A stretch of DNA of 48,465 bases from contig CANRFY010000015.1 of assembly GCA_947630015.1 (NCBI GenBank), positions 1 to 48,465 on the forward strand, read 5' to 3'. The notes beneath the pieces were generated by a model. That model searched no databases and was not told the DNA's origin. It saw only the letters and a list, made by a program, of their open reading frames with translations. The translations under genes and the position numbers were made by a program. Positions 24,940-34,330 of this stretch are shown in pieces (the first letter of the stretch is position 1; the number at the start of each line of letters is the position of its first letter). The stretch is from an uncultured Clostridia bacterium (GTDB taxonomy: Bacteria > Bacillota > Clostridia > Oscillospirales > CAG-272).

Positions 24940-27900
24940 TTATTTCCGATTTTTTCTGAGTTTTGCGTCTGCGATCACAACCGCGAGCGCTGATGACGAT
25001 ATCATCAGGATCAGAACGAGCGTGATGGGATCGAACGATCTGCCCGTATCCGGCGGCGTTGCGACGTCGCCGTCAGGCTTCGTTTCGGGTTCGCCCGTCT
25101 CCGGCCCCGCCGTCGATTCATCCGTGCCGGTCGTGACCTCAGGCTCGCCTGTGGTCTCGCTGTCGGCAGGTTCACTGCCGGTCGTTTCGCTGCCGGCGGG
25201 ATCACTGTCTGCGGGATCGCCGCCCGTAGATTCATCGCTGGTCGATTCATCGCCCGTCGAGCCGCCGCCGGACGGTTCGCCGCCGGACGGTTCGCCGCCT
25301 GACGGTTCGCCGCCCGTAGATTCATCGCCGGTCGATTCATCGCCCGTCGAGCCGCCGCCGGACGGTTCGCCGCCGGACGGTTCGCCGCCGGACGGTTCAT
25401 CGCCGGTTGAGCCGCCGCCGGTTGAGCCGCCGCCGGTCGAGCCGCCGCCGGTCGAGCCGCCGCCTGTCGATTCACCGCCTGTTGAGCCGCTGCCTGTGAT
25501 CGTAATGGTTATAGTGCCAGAATTTGTTGACGCCGTCGTCGCGCCCGATATTGTCGTCACGCGCAGGAAATATTCGCCGGAATCTTCCTCTGCCGCATTT
25601 TCGATCGTGAGCGTGGGCTTCGTCTGTCCCACAACTGCGACTTCATTGTCGCCGACTTTGCGGAACCACTGATACGTGTGCTGACCTTCGGAGACTTTCA
25701 CCTCTACGGTTATTGATTCGCCGTTTTCGCCATCGATAGTTTTATTATCGATCGGGTTGATCGTCGCCGGTTCAGCTTTCACTTCGACAGGTGTTTCATT
25801 TTTAACGACTGCGGTTTCAGCCATGAACTTCACGTCGACGATTGCCGCCGTCTTTTCGTTGATTTCATCGTATGGAATCTCAAGCACCAATTCATTCTTG
25901 CCGGTGCTGTCCTTGACGTTTTCACCGTTTGACGTCAATGTGTCGATCACATAACCTTCTTCAGCCGTGATCGTGATTTTAAGCGTTCCGTCCTTTTCCA
26001 CGACGACGGCGCCGCCGTTTTCTATCATTTTTGTGCCGCCCTCGGTCGTAAAGCTGCCGCCCTTGCTCGACGTGATGATCACGTTTCTCGCGGTGCTTTG
26101 CGTCTCAGCCGTCGTTTCCACGGCCGCGATCTCGAACGGGCTGAAGCTGTCAACGAGGAGGATCAATCCGTACTCGGTCACGATGCACGGGATTTCCTCA
26201 ACGCGCGTGATCTTGCCGTCTGGATCGGTTATGAAGTGGTATGCCTTGAACGTCACGCCCGCGTCGTCGGGGCCGTAGCCGTCGGGGAATCCGAGCGATA
26301 TGCGCAGGCTCTGGCCCGTTTTGGGTACGTTTTTCTTGCACGCATTGAGGCTGATGTTATATGTCTGGCTCCCCAAAATCTTGTCGTTTTGCGTTTTGGG
26401 ATTCGTTTCAAGCGCATTTTCCATCGCGTCGTTTTCTTCCGTCGTCGTCGGAATTGCGACGAGCGTAAGGCGCGCTCTCAACACTTCTTCAAGATTTTCC
26501 TCGGTCACGTTGTCGTCCATCAAAAACGGCTTGCCGAATCCGTTCCAATCGATGCCCTGACTGCTGTACTGATGGATCGCGCACGGATGGCTTGCGACAT
26601 AGGAGAACTCGATCGGGAGCTTGCCGCTCTTCTGACCGACAAGTCCTTCGATGTAGAACGTATACACGACACCGTCGTCCATGAACATATTACTCGGCGT
26701 GAAATCAAACGTCGTCGTTTTGTCGCCGTCCCATTTGAAATTCTCGATCACGCAGTTATCGACCGCAGACTGGTTATAGACGCGCTTGTCGCCAAGCCAA
26801 TGCTCCGCATGGACTACGATCTTCGGATCGCCCTTTGCGTTCGGAGTGCGAACGAGCGTGTCGTCCCAAACGATCTTAATTTCGTATGTTCTGCCGTCGA
26901 TGTCGAGGTTGCCCTGCATACTCGGCGTGGAAAGCTTGAGATCAGGATACGGCGGAGCCTTATAGCCGCCGCTGATGTTGTGGAGCGGTTTTTCTGTTTG
27001 AGCGATGATGTCGTCCGCTGTGCCGTTAAACTTCATGATATTCTCGAACTCTTCCGGCGAGTAAGTCTTATCGGGATCAAATTCCCATTTGATCTTTGTG
27101 ACGCCGAATTTGATCCAGTTTGTTTGGGCAAAGCGGAAATCGCTGTATCCCGCTTCGTCTACTATACCGTAAACGTCTTCATCTATATAGCTCCACGGAG
27201 TCATCACGACAGCTCCGTTTTCATCATACTGGTCGATAATGTCCGACAGTCCGTTTTCATCCGGTTCCGTATATGTCGGGATTCCGAACTCTCCGATAAG
27301 ATAGTAGCCCTGTTCTTTTGCCGCTGCAACGCCCATATCGACGCCGTCGACATTTATGCTGACTATGTACTGACCCGCGATCGTGTCGCCGTCGGAGAGG
27401 CTGTACGGATTATATCCGATCTTGAGTATGACTGTCTTGTCCTTGCTCTCATATTCGGTATACGTCACGCCGTATCCCTCGATCGCAAGAATGGGGTAAT
27501 CAAACTCGAAATTCGATGCGGAAACGACGCCGTTCGGGATGTGGTTGCGCGCCATGAGCGAGCTGCCCGCAAGCAGATATTCCGTCGTGGGATGATTTTC
27601 CCCGTTCTCATATTTCGGGTCGTCCATCGTGACGTCGACTGCGTACCAGCCGCCCGTCTCGCCCTCGGCGATCTCCTTCAGCTCTGTTTTATCAGAAGCG
27701 TTTTCTCCGTCACCCACTGTACCGACCTTTTCAACGATCGCTATCGGATCGTTGAGATACACATAGTTCCATATGTGCAGCTCGTCGACGCCGTCCTCCG
27801 AGCCGTGCTTATCGTCGTTGTGGCGGTATACGCCCTGCACCATCACGCACGGGATGCCGAGCTTATCCATAACGGCCTTGAACGCGCGCGTGTACGCCTC

Positions 27901-28617
27901 GCAGACGCCCTCTTTGCAGACGAGCGCACCGTATGCGGTGCGGATAAAGCCTCTGTTTTCTTCCGTGCATTCGTTATCGAGCTTGTAAGTCACGAGATCT
28001 GCAAGCTTATCGTGTGCGTATTCGACCTCGGCGTGCCGGAGCGTTTCCTTTTTCGCGTCGCGCGCGCAGTTAGCCTTTACATCCTCGACGAAAGCGTCGA
28101 GCGCTTTGTTATATGCATCGATCGCGCCTCTGACGTCGCTTTCGGTCTTAAATCCTTCCGTATAGTATGTATCATATCTGCCCGTGCCGAGGTAAAGATG
28201 ATATCCGCCGCCCACGTCCGTCGTCGCGCGGAGCGAGAGCGCGGAGAAATCGACGTAGAACACATCGGGATGATCGAAGTAGAACGCGTCGCGCGCCGCG
28301 CCGAATTCGGCGATCAGGTTCTCTCTGCCGCTCGCGTCATTTGTGACGTCTTCGGCGGTGAAATAACGTTCCTTGATCAGATCGAGCGACTCGCCCTTTA
28401 TGAACATTTCTTCGTCGAGCATTTTCTGCATCGCGCTGTAGAACTGCTTCTGGGCGTCCGTGTTGAGCTGGTCTTTAAAATAATGGCTCACATCGATTTG
28501 TCCGGCGTTTTCGTTTGCGGCGCTTACTTTGAAGTTTGCGATGCCGAACGACGCCGTGAACACTGTCGCCATTATGAGAATGACGGCGGCGGCCATTATG
28601 TGCTTTTTGTATTTCAT
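24940..28617 (-). CDS. Large surface protein with transglutaminase-like and Ig-like domains
   Basis: The 1225-residue protein has a Sec signal peptide (1-34). A transglutaminase/protease-like core follows with the Cys-His-Asp triad C239 (KEGVCEAYTRAF), H281 (DELHIWNYV) and D328 (GWYAVDVTMDDP). Beta-rich regions, a possible Gly-rich EGGTKM module and an Ig-like domain (about 960-1050, QWFRKVGDNEV...EDSGEYFLRV) come next. A low-complexity stalk of Ser/Thr-Gly-Gly-Glu/Pro repeats (about 1060-1170) follows. The C-terminus is PPDTG, a hydrophobic segment and a basic tail, which looks like a sortase signal with a non-canonical LPXTG. Cross-linking or amidase activity at the cell surface is inferred. 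GGGAGG precedes ATG. Confidence 0.87.
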   Translation of the reverse strand: MKYKKHIMAAAVILIMATVFTASFGIANFKVSAANENAGQIDVSHYFKDQLNTDAQKQFYSAMQKMLDEEMFIKGESLDLIKERYFTAEDVTNDASGRENLIAEFGAARDAFYFDHPDVFYVDFSALSLRATTDVGGGYHLYLGTGRYDTYYTEGFKTESDVRGAIDAYNKALDAFVEDVKANCARDAKKETLRHAEVEYAHDKLADLVTYKLDNECTEENRGFIRTAYGALVCKEGVCEAYTRAFKAVMDKLGIPCVMVQGVYRHNDDKHGSEDGVDELHIWNYVYLNDPIAIVEKVGTVGDGENASDKTELKEIAEGETGGWYAVDVTMDDPKYENGENHPTTEYLLAGSSLMARNHIPNGVVSASNFEFDYPILAIEGYGVTYTEYESKDKTVILKIGYNPYSLSDGDTIAGQYIVSINVDGVDMGVAAAKEQGYYLIGEFGIPTYTEPDENGLSDIIDQYDENGAVVMTPWSYIDEDVYGIVDEAGYSDFRFAQTNWIKFGVTKIKWEFDPDKTYSPEEFENIMKFNGTADDIIAQTEKPLHNISGGYKAPPYPDLKLSTPSMQGNLDIDGRTYEIKIVWDDTLVRTPNAKGDPKIVVHAEHWLGDKRVYNQSAVDNCVIENFKWDGDKTTTFDFTPSNMFMDDGVVYTFYIEGLVGQKSGKLPIEFSYVASHPCAIHQYSSQGIDWNGFGKPFLMDDNVTEENLEEVLRARLTLVAIPTTTEENDAMENALETNPKTQNDKILGSQTYNISLNACKKNVPKTGQSLRISLGFPDGYGPDDAGVTFKAYHFITDPDGKITRVEEIPCIVTEYGLILLVDSFSPFEIAAVETTAETQSTARNVIITSSKGGSFTTEGGTKMIENGGAVVVEKDGTLKITITAEEGYVIDTLTSNGENVKDSTGKNELVLEIPYDEINEKTAAIVDVKFMAETAVVKNETPVEVKAEPATINPIDNKTIDGENGESITVEVKVSEGQHTYQWFRKVGDNEVAVVGQTKPTLTIENAAEEDSGEYFLRVTTISGATTASTNSGTITITITGSGSTGGESTGGGSTGGGSTGGGSTGGGSTGDEPSGGEPSGGEPSGGGSTGDESTGDESTGGEPSGGEPSGGEPSGGGSTGDESTSDESTGGDPADSDPAGSETTGSEPADSETTGEPEVTTGTDESTAGPETGEPETKPDGDVATPPDTGRSFDPITLVLILMISSSALAVVIADAKLRKNRK

Positions 28618-28686
28618 GATTGCATCCTCCCTGCGAGGTCATATGCCGCGATCGGATCGGTTTCCCTTTCCAATTTCGGCAAACAT

Positions 28687-28716
28687 ATAATATCATTGAT
28701 AATAGGCAACTGTCAA
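28687..28716 (-). promoter_or_regulatory. Promoter of the surface-protein gene
   Basis: On the minus strand TTGACA (28716-28711) and TATTAT (28692-28687) are 18 bases apart. Confidence 0.75.
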
Positions 28717-28766
28717 GTCCTTGTCGGAAATTTGGTGATAAAATTTTCGAGTTTTTTGTCAGATGC

Positions 28767-30221
28767 CTAATCGCGCGCGGGAAATCTCATTTCGTCGATA
28801 AATCTGCGCTCGAATTCGCGCGAGCCGGAAAGCTCGATATATACGGCATCTTCCGCGATCATGTCGGATTTTTTTCGCCATTCGTCCGAGATCAGCATCA
28901 GCTCCGCGCCGGTTATTGCGCCGTTGCCTAAAACGACGGTTTTTTCGGCAATTGCCGATGGTATCAGTCCTATCCGCGCGCACGACGCGACGTTGAGCGT
29001 GCTGCCGAATCCGCCCGACAGATACATCCTGTCGACATCCCCGCCCGTCGTCATATCGATCGCGGCGCGGAGCGCCGCTTTCGCAAGCTGAAGCGCTCTT
29101 ACGTCGCCGCGCGTCATGCGCACCCCGTCCGCAAGCTCAAAATCAAATCTCATGCCGCCGTCCGCGTCGATCACGCCCATATCGAGCAGCGCCGCCGCCG
29201 CGTCGATGAGGCCGCTGCCGCATATGCCGGCGGGCGGCGCGTTCCCTATTGTTTCCACATCCGGCGTCCCGCCGGCATCACACAGGCGAACCGCGCACAC
29301 TGCGCCCTCCGTCGCCGTCATGCCGCACGCGATCCCTGCGCCCTCGAGCGCCGGTCCCGCGGCGGCGGCGCTCGCCCTATACGCGCCGTTGACGCGCGAT
29401 ATTATCTCGCCGTTCGTGCCGATATCGGCGACTGCGCCGTCGTGATCCGCCAGTCCTGCCGCGATCGCGCTTGCGACCGCGTCCGCGCCAACGTAAGCCG
29501 AAACGCATCGCGGCACGTATGCGCCGTTTACGGTTCGGCCGAATTTATCCGGCGTCGAAAACGGCGCTTTCCCAAGCGGCGACGGATCGATACCCGCCCA
29601 TATCGTCAGCATCGTCGTATTTCCGACGACGACGGTCTCCGCGTCGTCGGGGATGAAAAGCTCGCGTCTCATCTCCGATATTGCTTTCGTAAGCGGTTCG
29701 CGCAGCGCGTATGTGCCGTATTTTTCGGCCGCCGCGATGCGCGAGATCACGTCCGCGCCGTACACGGACTGCGGATTTCTCCTCACGCGTTCCCCGACGC
29801 GCGCGCCCGAATCCATATCGACCGCCGTCACCGTCAGCGTCGTTGTGCCGATATCGACGGCGGCGCCGAGCCGCCTTTGTTTCCGAATAATATCTGTGCC
29901 GTCTGGATTATTGTTCTTGTCCCGATCCCGATCACGATCATGATTCATATCATTTCCGTCCCGGACCGTGACGGCTGCGTCGCCGGTGGCGAATGCTCTG
30001 CACGCAAGTCTGACGCCGCTCGCGATCTCCTCGTCCGTAAGCCGCTCGCGTTCCGCCTCCGTGAGCGGTGAAAGCGCGCCCGTCGCCGCGACCTTGCATT
30101 TCCCGCATCTGCCGTCGCCGCCGCACGGCGCGTACACTGTGACGCCGAGCCTCCGGCACGCGTCGAGTATCCCGACGCTGCCGTCAAATTCCGCGCTTTT
30201 TCCGTTTACAGTGATTCTCAC
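28767..30221 (-). CDS. RACo/RamA-type Fe-S and ASKHA-domain protein (DUF4445)
   Basis: The 484-residue protein starts with a 2Fe-2S ferredoxin domain with ligands C33, C39, C42 (APCGGDGRCGKC) and C74. An actin-like ATPase (ASKHA) part follows, with GAAVDIGTTTLTVTAVD and DIGTNGEI. Proteins of this architecture reductively reactivate corrinoid proteins of methyltransferase systems. No corrinoid protein or methyltransferase is nearby, so the partner is unknown. The start codon is GTG with AAGGAGG seven bases upstream. Confidence 0.88.
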   Translation of the reverse strand: MRITVNGKSAEFDGSVGILDACRRLGVTVYAPCGGDGRCGKCKVAATGALSPLTEAERERLTDEEIASGVRLACRAFATGDAAVTVRDGNDMNHDRDRDRDKNNNPDGTDIIRKQRRLGAAVDIGTTTLTVTAVDMDSGARVGERVRRNPQSVYGADVISRIAAAEKYGTYALREPLTKAISEMRRELFIPDDAETVVVGNTTMLTIWAGIDPSPLGKAPFSTPDKFGRTVNGAYVPRCVSAYVGADAVASAIAAGLADHDGAVADIGTNGEIISRVNGAYRASAAAAGPALEGAGIACGMTATEGAVCAVRLCDAGGTPDVETIGNAPPAGICGSGLIDAAAALLDMGVIDADGGMRFDFELADGVRMTRGDVRALQLAKAALRAAIDMTTGGDVDRMYLSGGFGSTLNVASCARIGLIPSAIAEKTVVLGNGAITGAELMLISDEWRKKSDMIAEDAVYIELSGSREFERRFIDEMRFPARD

Positions 30222-30240
30222 TCGCGCGCCTCCTTTGTTT

Positions 30241-30546
30241 TTTGGGGGGAGATTTTTTTGGGGGGCTTTTAAGGAAAGCCCCCCAAACCCCCAAACCTTT
30301 TTATATATGGGTTATTTTTATATGTTGGTGTGATCTGTACGATGCACGTTTCATGGCAGAGCGGAAGTCTCCGCACATTTATAAAGTCTGTACAGGTCGT
30401 TCGATGCTCGACTGCGTCTGCGCCGGATGCGGCAAAGGGGCGACAGCCTGTGTGCTGCACGATTGATGACAGGACGGAAGTTTCTGCACATTTATGAAGT
30501 CTGTACAGATCGTTTTCCGACTGCGTCTGCGCAGGATGCGGCACAG
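30241..30546 (+). repeat. R2 repeat: hairpin plus two tandem units
   Basis: This gap between the DAHP synthase gene and the RACo-type gene has no protein gene. It carries a GGGGGGC/GCCCCCC hairpin (about 30260-30284, loop TTTTAAGGAAA), a T-rich stretch with TTTTTATATATGGGTTA, and two direct copies of a 90-93-bp unit (30344-30436 and 30457-30546, pitch 113 bp). The best-conserved parts are CATTTAT-AAGTCTGTACAG and CGACTGCGTCTGCGC. The sequence is unrelated to R1, but the order palindrome, T-rich module, tandem units is the same. Confidence 0.7.
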
Positions 30547-30573
30547 ATTTTCCCACAGCGCCGGCAAGGCCGC

Positions 30574-31602
30574 TCATATCATTTCGGCGATATCATAGAT
30601 GAGGCGTTCCGTTTTCTCCCAGCCGAGGCACGGGTCCGTGATCGATTTGCCATAGACGCATTCGCCTATCTTCTGCGCGCCGTCCTCGATATAGCTTTCG
30701 ATCATGAAGCCCTTGACGAGACGTTTTATATCGGGATTGATGCGGCACGAATGAAGGACCTCCTTCACGATGCGCGGCTGTTCGGAAAACATTTTCGATG
30801 AATTCGCGTGATTCGTATCGACGATGAGGGCGGGATTTTGCAGGCCGCTCTTTGCGTATGTCTCGCACAGATCGCGCAGATCCTCATAGTGATAATTCGG
30901 ATGCATTTTGCCGTAGCCGTCGATGTAGCCGCGCAAAATCGCGTGCGCGAGCATATTTCCCTGCGAGTGTACCTCCCACCCGCGATACAGAAACGTATGC
31001 TTGTGCTGCGCCGCCGTGATCGCGTTCATCATGACGGAAATATCGCCGCCTGTCGGATTTTTCATTCCGACGGGGATATTGAGTCCGCTCGCGGTCAATC
31101 TGTGCTGCTGATTCTCGACCGAACGCGCGCCGACCGCGACATAGGCGAGGATATCGTTTAAATATCTGTGATCCTCCGGATACAGCATTTCGTCCGCGCA
31201 CGAATATCCCGTTTCCTCGAGCGCTCTCATATGCAGACTGCGTATCGCCACGATGCCCTTGTACATATCGGGCTTCTCGTTCGGATCGGGCTGATGCAGC
31301 ATCCCCTTGTATCCGTCGCCCGTCGTGCGCGGCTTATTCGTGTATACGCGCGGGATGAAGAATATCTTATCTCCCACCTGCTCCTCGATCTTGCGCAGAC
31401 GCCATATGTAATCGATCACACTGTCGGCGTTGTCCGCCGAACACGGTCCGATTATGAGGATCAGCTTGTCGCTCTTCCCCTCGAATATGTCCCTAATCTC
31501 GCGCGTCCGCCGCTCTACCGTCTTGATACCGTTCTCCGATATCGGAAACAGCTTCTTTACCTCCTGCGGAATCGGCAGCTTCCGCTCAAACACCATATTC
31601 AT
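30574..31602 (-). CDS. aroF: 3-Deoxy-7-phosphoheptulonate (DAHP) synthase, AroG/AroF type
   Basis: The enzyme condenses phosphoenolpyruvate and erythrose 4-phosphate, the committed step into the shikimate pathway. The 342 residues fit the class I-alpha family (LIIGPCSADN, PRVYTNKPRTTGDGYKG, VGARSVENQQHR, NPTGGD, VDTNHANSSK, SYIEDG). It is last in the aromatic cluster, separated from tyrA by a hairpin repeat. AAAGGAATT precedes the start. In proteobacteria the paralogues are feedback-inhibited by Phe, Tyr or Trp; which applies here cannot be read from sequence. Confidence 0.94.
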   Translation of the reverse strand: MNMVFERKLPIPQEVKKLFPISENGIKTVERRTREIRDIFEGKSDKLILIIGPCSADNADSVIDYIWRLRKIEEQVGDKIFFIPRVYTNKPRTTGDGYKGMLHQPDPNEKPDMYKGIVAIRSLHMRALEETGYSCADEMLYPEDHRYLNDILAYVAVGARSVENQQHRLTASGLNIPVGMKNPTGGDISVMMNAITAAQHKHTFLYRGWEVHSQGNMLAHAILRGYIDGYGKMHPNYHYEDLRDLCETYAKSGLQNPALIVDTNHANSSKMFSEQPRIVKEVLHSCRINPDIKRLVKGFMIESYIEDGAQKIGECVYGKSITDPCLGWEKTERLIYDIAEMI

Positions 31603-31616
31603 AGTTTAATTCCTTT

Positions 31617-31760
31617 CTTTGCGAGGGAGCTTTTCCTTCGGAAAAGCTTCCTTGCGCTCCCTTTTCAAAAACTTTTATTACTATTCTAATATTATATCTT
31701 TTCCCGAAAAGTTCTTGCGGGGTGCAGGGGAGCTTCTGTAAAGGAAGCTTCCCTGCATTT
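31617..31760. repeat. Hairpin repeat between tyrA and aroF
   Basis: The stretch has GGAAAAGCTTCC-like and GGGAGC/GCTCCC inverted repeats (31624-31663), a T-rich module CCCTTTTCAAAAACTTTTATTAC (R1-like), and a second palindrome, CAGGGGAGCTTC/GAAGCTTCCCTG (about 31726-31756). It follows the same layout as R1 and R2 but with other sequence. On the minus strand a TATAAT (31696-31691) lies within it, without a good -35 element. Confidence 0.6.
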
Positions 31761-31772
31761 ATTTAAATAAAC

Positions 31773-32630
31773 TCACTTTTTATCGAACTTGGCGCGGCGT
31801 TCGGTGGAATATCGCATCATTTCGCGCATACCGTCGACGTCGCCGTCTTTTATCATTTCCTTGAGCTTATCGAACTGCGCCTCGAACAGCTCCATTTGAC
31901 GAAGCAGCGCGTCCTTATTTGCGATGAACAGCTCGCTCCACATCAGATCGTTTATACGCGCAATGCGCGTCAGATCGCGGAACGAATCGCCCGTGAATTT
32001 TTCGATATGCTCCTCGTCGTTGCACGTCATGAGCGTCACCGCGATGCAGTGCGTGAGCTGGGAGACGAAGCCTATCATCTCGTCGTGTTCCTCCGGCGAA
32101 AGCTCCGCCACCTGCGAAAATCCGAGCAGAAGGCCAAGCTCGCGGCAGGTCTCGATCGCGTCGGTCGTATTCTTCGCGGTCGGCGTGACGATGTAGTTCG
32201 CGCCCGCGAAGATGCGCGACGTGCTGTTTTCGACGCCGTAGACCTCGCGCCCCGCCATCGGATGCGCGGCGATGAATTCGACGTCGGGACGCAGCATTTC
32301 CTGCACCTTATATACGACGCTGCATTTGACGCCCGTCACGTCCGTGATCAGCGCGCCGGACTTGAAATATTTCTGATTCTCCGCGATCCAGTCGATAAAA
32401 ATGTGCGGATAAAGCGCGAATACGACGAGATCGGCTTTGCCTATCATCTCCGGATCGACGCCCTCCGCGCCCTCGTCGATGATACCGCGCTCAAGCGCAT
32501 AATCGATGGAGCTTTGACGGCGCGTCAGCGCCGAGATGTGGAAGCCGTAGCGGTGCAGCGCCTCCGCGTAGCTTCCGCCCAAAAGTCCGAGTCCTACTAT
32601 AAGTATGTTGCGTCTTACGTCGATTATCAT
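31773..32630 (-). CDS. tyrA: Prephenate dehydrogenase
   Basis: TyrA oxidatively decarboxylates prephenate to 4-hydroxyphenylpyruvate, the tyrosine branch. The 285-residue protein has the N-terminal Rossmann motif GLGLLGGSYAEAL and the conserved HPMAGREVYG. It lacks chorismate mutase and ACT domains, so it is a simple TyrA without an obvious allosteric module. AAAGGAAAA precedes the start. It is in the aroA-tyrA gap of 66 bases and on the same strand. Confidence 0.94.
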   Translation of the reverse strand: MIIDVRRNILIVGLGLLGGSYAEALHRYGFHISALTRRQSSIDYALERGIIDEGAEGVDPEMIGKADLVVFALYPHIFIDWIAENQKYFKSGALITDVTGVKCSVVYKVQEMLRPDVEFIAAHPMAGREVYGVENSTSRIFAGANYIVTPTAKNTTDAIETCRELGLLLGFSQVAELSPEEHDEMIGFVSQLTHCIAVTLMTCNDEEHIEKFTGDSFRDLTRIARINDLMWSELFIANKDALLRQMELFEAQFDKLKEMIKDGDVDGMREMMRYSTERRAKFDKK

Positions 32631-32696
32631 TTTTCCTTTTCCCTTTCGTGATTCAATGTCAAATTGCGTCCTGCCGGATGATTTGCCGTCGTGGCG

Positions 32697-33902
32697 TCAC
32701 GCCTTGAGCTTTACCGACGCCCCGAGCTTTTCTATAACGTCGAAATACGACGGAAAGCTCTTTTTCACATCCTCCGCGCCGTCAAGCTCGCCGCCCGTCA
32801 GAGTCAGAAGCGTCGAGCAGGCCATCACGATCCTGTGATCGCGGTGTCGCTCGATCGGCGACGACGGCGCGTGAAGCGCGCAGCCGCGGATGTAAACGTC
32901 GTTTTCGCCGACGTCGGCGGTCACGCCGAATTTCGCAAGCTCATGCGCCATCACGGCGGCTCTGTCGGATTCCTTTGCCGCCAGCCGCCGCGTACCCGTG
33001 AAATGTGCGCCGTTTTTCGCCGCCGCAAGCGCGAACAGCACCGGCGCAAGATCGGGCGTGTCCGATACGTCTATCGTCGGCGCGCCGCCGTCGAGCATAT
33101 CGAAATATTCGCGGTAAGCTCTGTCGCCCTGAGTCGTGGACTCGTCGAGTCCCGTCACCGTCACGTCCCCGCCGATGTGATTAAAAACGTCGAGGAACGC
33201 CGCGTTAGACCAGTCGCCCTCGACATGGCAGTCGACGCCGTGAAGCTCGCCCGGCTCAATTTTTATGCGATTGCCTATAAAAGTTATGCGGGCGCCGAAT
33301 TTGCGGAGCGCAGCGACTGTCATTTCCACATACGGCCTGCTTTCAAACGGCGGTGTCACGTTTATGACGCCTCCCCGTCCGCGCCCCGTGAGCGCGAACG
33401 CAAGCCCCGTTATGAACTGGCTGCTGACGCCGCCCGATACGGTGATCTCGTTTTCGCCCAAGTCTCCGCTCACAATTATGCAATTGTCTTTTTTCTCAAA
33501 TACGATCCCGCGCGCGGACGCGATCTCTTCATATGACGTCTGCGGCCGCTTTAGCAGCCGCTCCGATCCCGTAAAAACGTACCTGTTCCGGGACGATCTC
33601 ATGCACATCGGGATGAAGAATCTCAGCGTGCTGCCGCTTTCGCGGCAGTCGAGTACGGCTTCCCCGACCGACAAAAATCCGCCGCCGTTTATGCGCACCG
33701 TATCCCCGTCGCATCTGATGTCGGCGCCGAGCGCGCGCGCGCACGATATCGTCGCCTCGATGTCGTCGGAATATTCGACGCCGCGTATCACGCTCTCGCC
33801 CCTCGCCAGCGACGCGCCTATGATGAGGCGGTGTCCCATCGACTTCGACGGCGGTGCCGCCGTCTCCCCCGACAGCCGGCACGGCTCAAATACAGCCCTC
33901 AT
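32697..33902 (-). CDS. aroA: 5-Enolpyruvylshikimate-3-phosphate synthase
   Basis: AroA transfers enolpyruvyl from PEP to shikimate 3-phosphate. The 401-residue protein from this start has the N-terminal PPSKSMGHRLIIGASLA, LDCRESGSTLRFFIPM, and the C-terminal KESDRAAVM and DHRIVMACSTLL motifs. The ATG overlaps the aroQ stop (ATGA), so the longer in-frame extension to 33977 is rejected. It is between aroQ and tyrA. Confidence 0.95.
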   Translation of the reverse strand: MRAVFEPCRLSGETAAPPSKSMGHRLIIGASLARGESVIRGVEYSDDIEATISCARALGADIRCDGDTVRINGGGFLSVGEAVLDCRESGSTLRFFIPMCMRSSRNRYVFTGSERLLKRPQTSYEEIASARGIVFEKKDNCIIVSGDLGENEITVSGGVSSQFITGLAFALTGRGRGGVINVTPPFESRPYVEMTVAALRKFGARITFIGNRIKIEPGELHGVDCHVEGDWSNAAFLDVFNHIGGDVTVTGLDESTTQGDRAYREYFDMLDGGAPTIDVSDTPDLAPVLFALAAAKNGAHFTGTRRLAAKESDRAAVMAHELAKFGVTADVGENDVYIRGCALHAPSSPIERHRDHRIVMACSTLLTLTGGELDGAEDVKKSFPSYFDVIEKLGASVKLKA

Positions 33903-34330
33903 GACCCCGCACCCGCCAGATACGCGATCGCCTCGAGATAGCCGTCGACGCCGTGTCCTATTATGTGATGCTCGCACGCCATGCCGGCGTAGCTTATATG
34001 GCGGAACGGCTCGCGCTCGTTCACGTCCGATATATGCACCTCGACCGCGCGTATCGACACCGCCTTGAGCGCGTCGAGGATCGCGACGCTCGTGTGCGTG
34101 TACGCGGCGGGATTTATCACGATGCCGTCGAATTTCCCGTATGCAGACTGGATCTTGTCGACAATATCGCCCTCGTGATTCGACTGATATATCTCGACCT
34201 CGACGCCGTTTTCGGCGGCGTAATCCCTGATCTTGCCGCAGACGGATTCATACGTCGTCCGCCCGTAAATGTCAGGCTCGCGGATGCCGAGCATATTCAG
34301 ATTCGGTCCGTTTATCACAAGTATTTTCAT
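33899..34330 (-). CDS. aroQ: 3-Dehydroquinate dehydratase, type II
   Basis: AroQ makes 3-dehydroshikimate from 3-dehydroquinate. The 143-residue protein has VINGPNLNMLGIREPDIYG, the active-site loop following it, NPAAYTHTSVAILDAL, and the EVHISDVNEREPFRH motif with the catalytic His. It is the dodecameric type II form. It starts directly after the aroE-aroK stop and overlaps aroA by four bases. Confidence 0.96.
   Translation of the reverse strand: MKILVINGPNLNMLGIREPDIYGRTTYESVCGKIRDYAAENGVEVEIYQSNHEGDIVDKIQSAYGKFDGIVINPAAYTHTSVAILDALKAVSIRAVEVHISDVNEREPFRHISYAGMACEHHIIGHGVDGYLEAIAYLAGAGS

Noticed and set aside
26098..28770. A long plus-strand open frame of 890 codons opposite the surface-protein gene
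   Set aside because: The minus-strand gene has signal peptide, catalytic triad, promoter and ribosome site. The plus-strand frame has no motif and reads like the complement of a biased coding sequence.
33903..33977. N-terminal extension of aroA
   Set aside because: It lies within aroQ; the ATGA overlap and the conserved AroA N-terminus fix the start at 33902.
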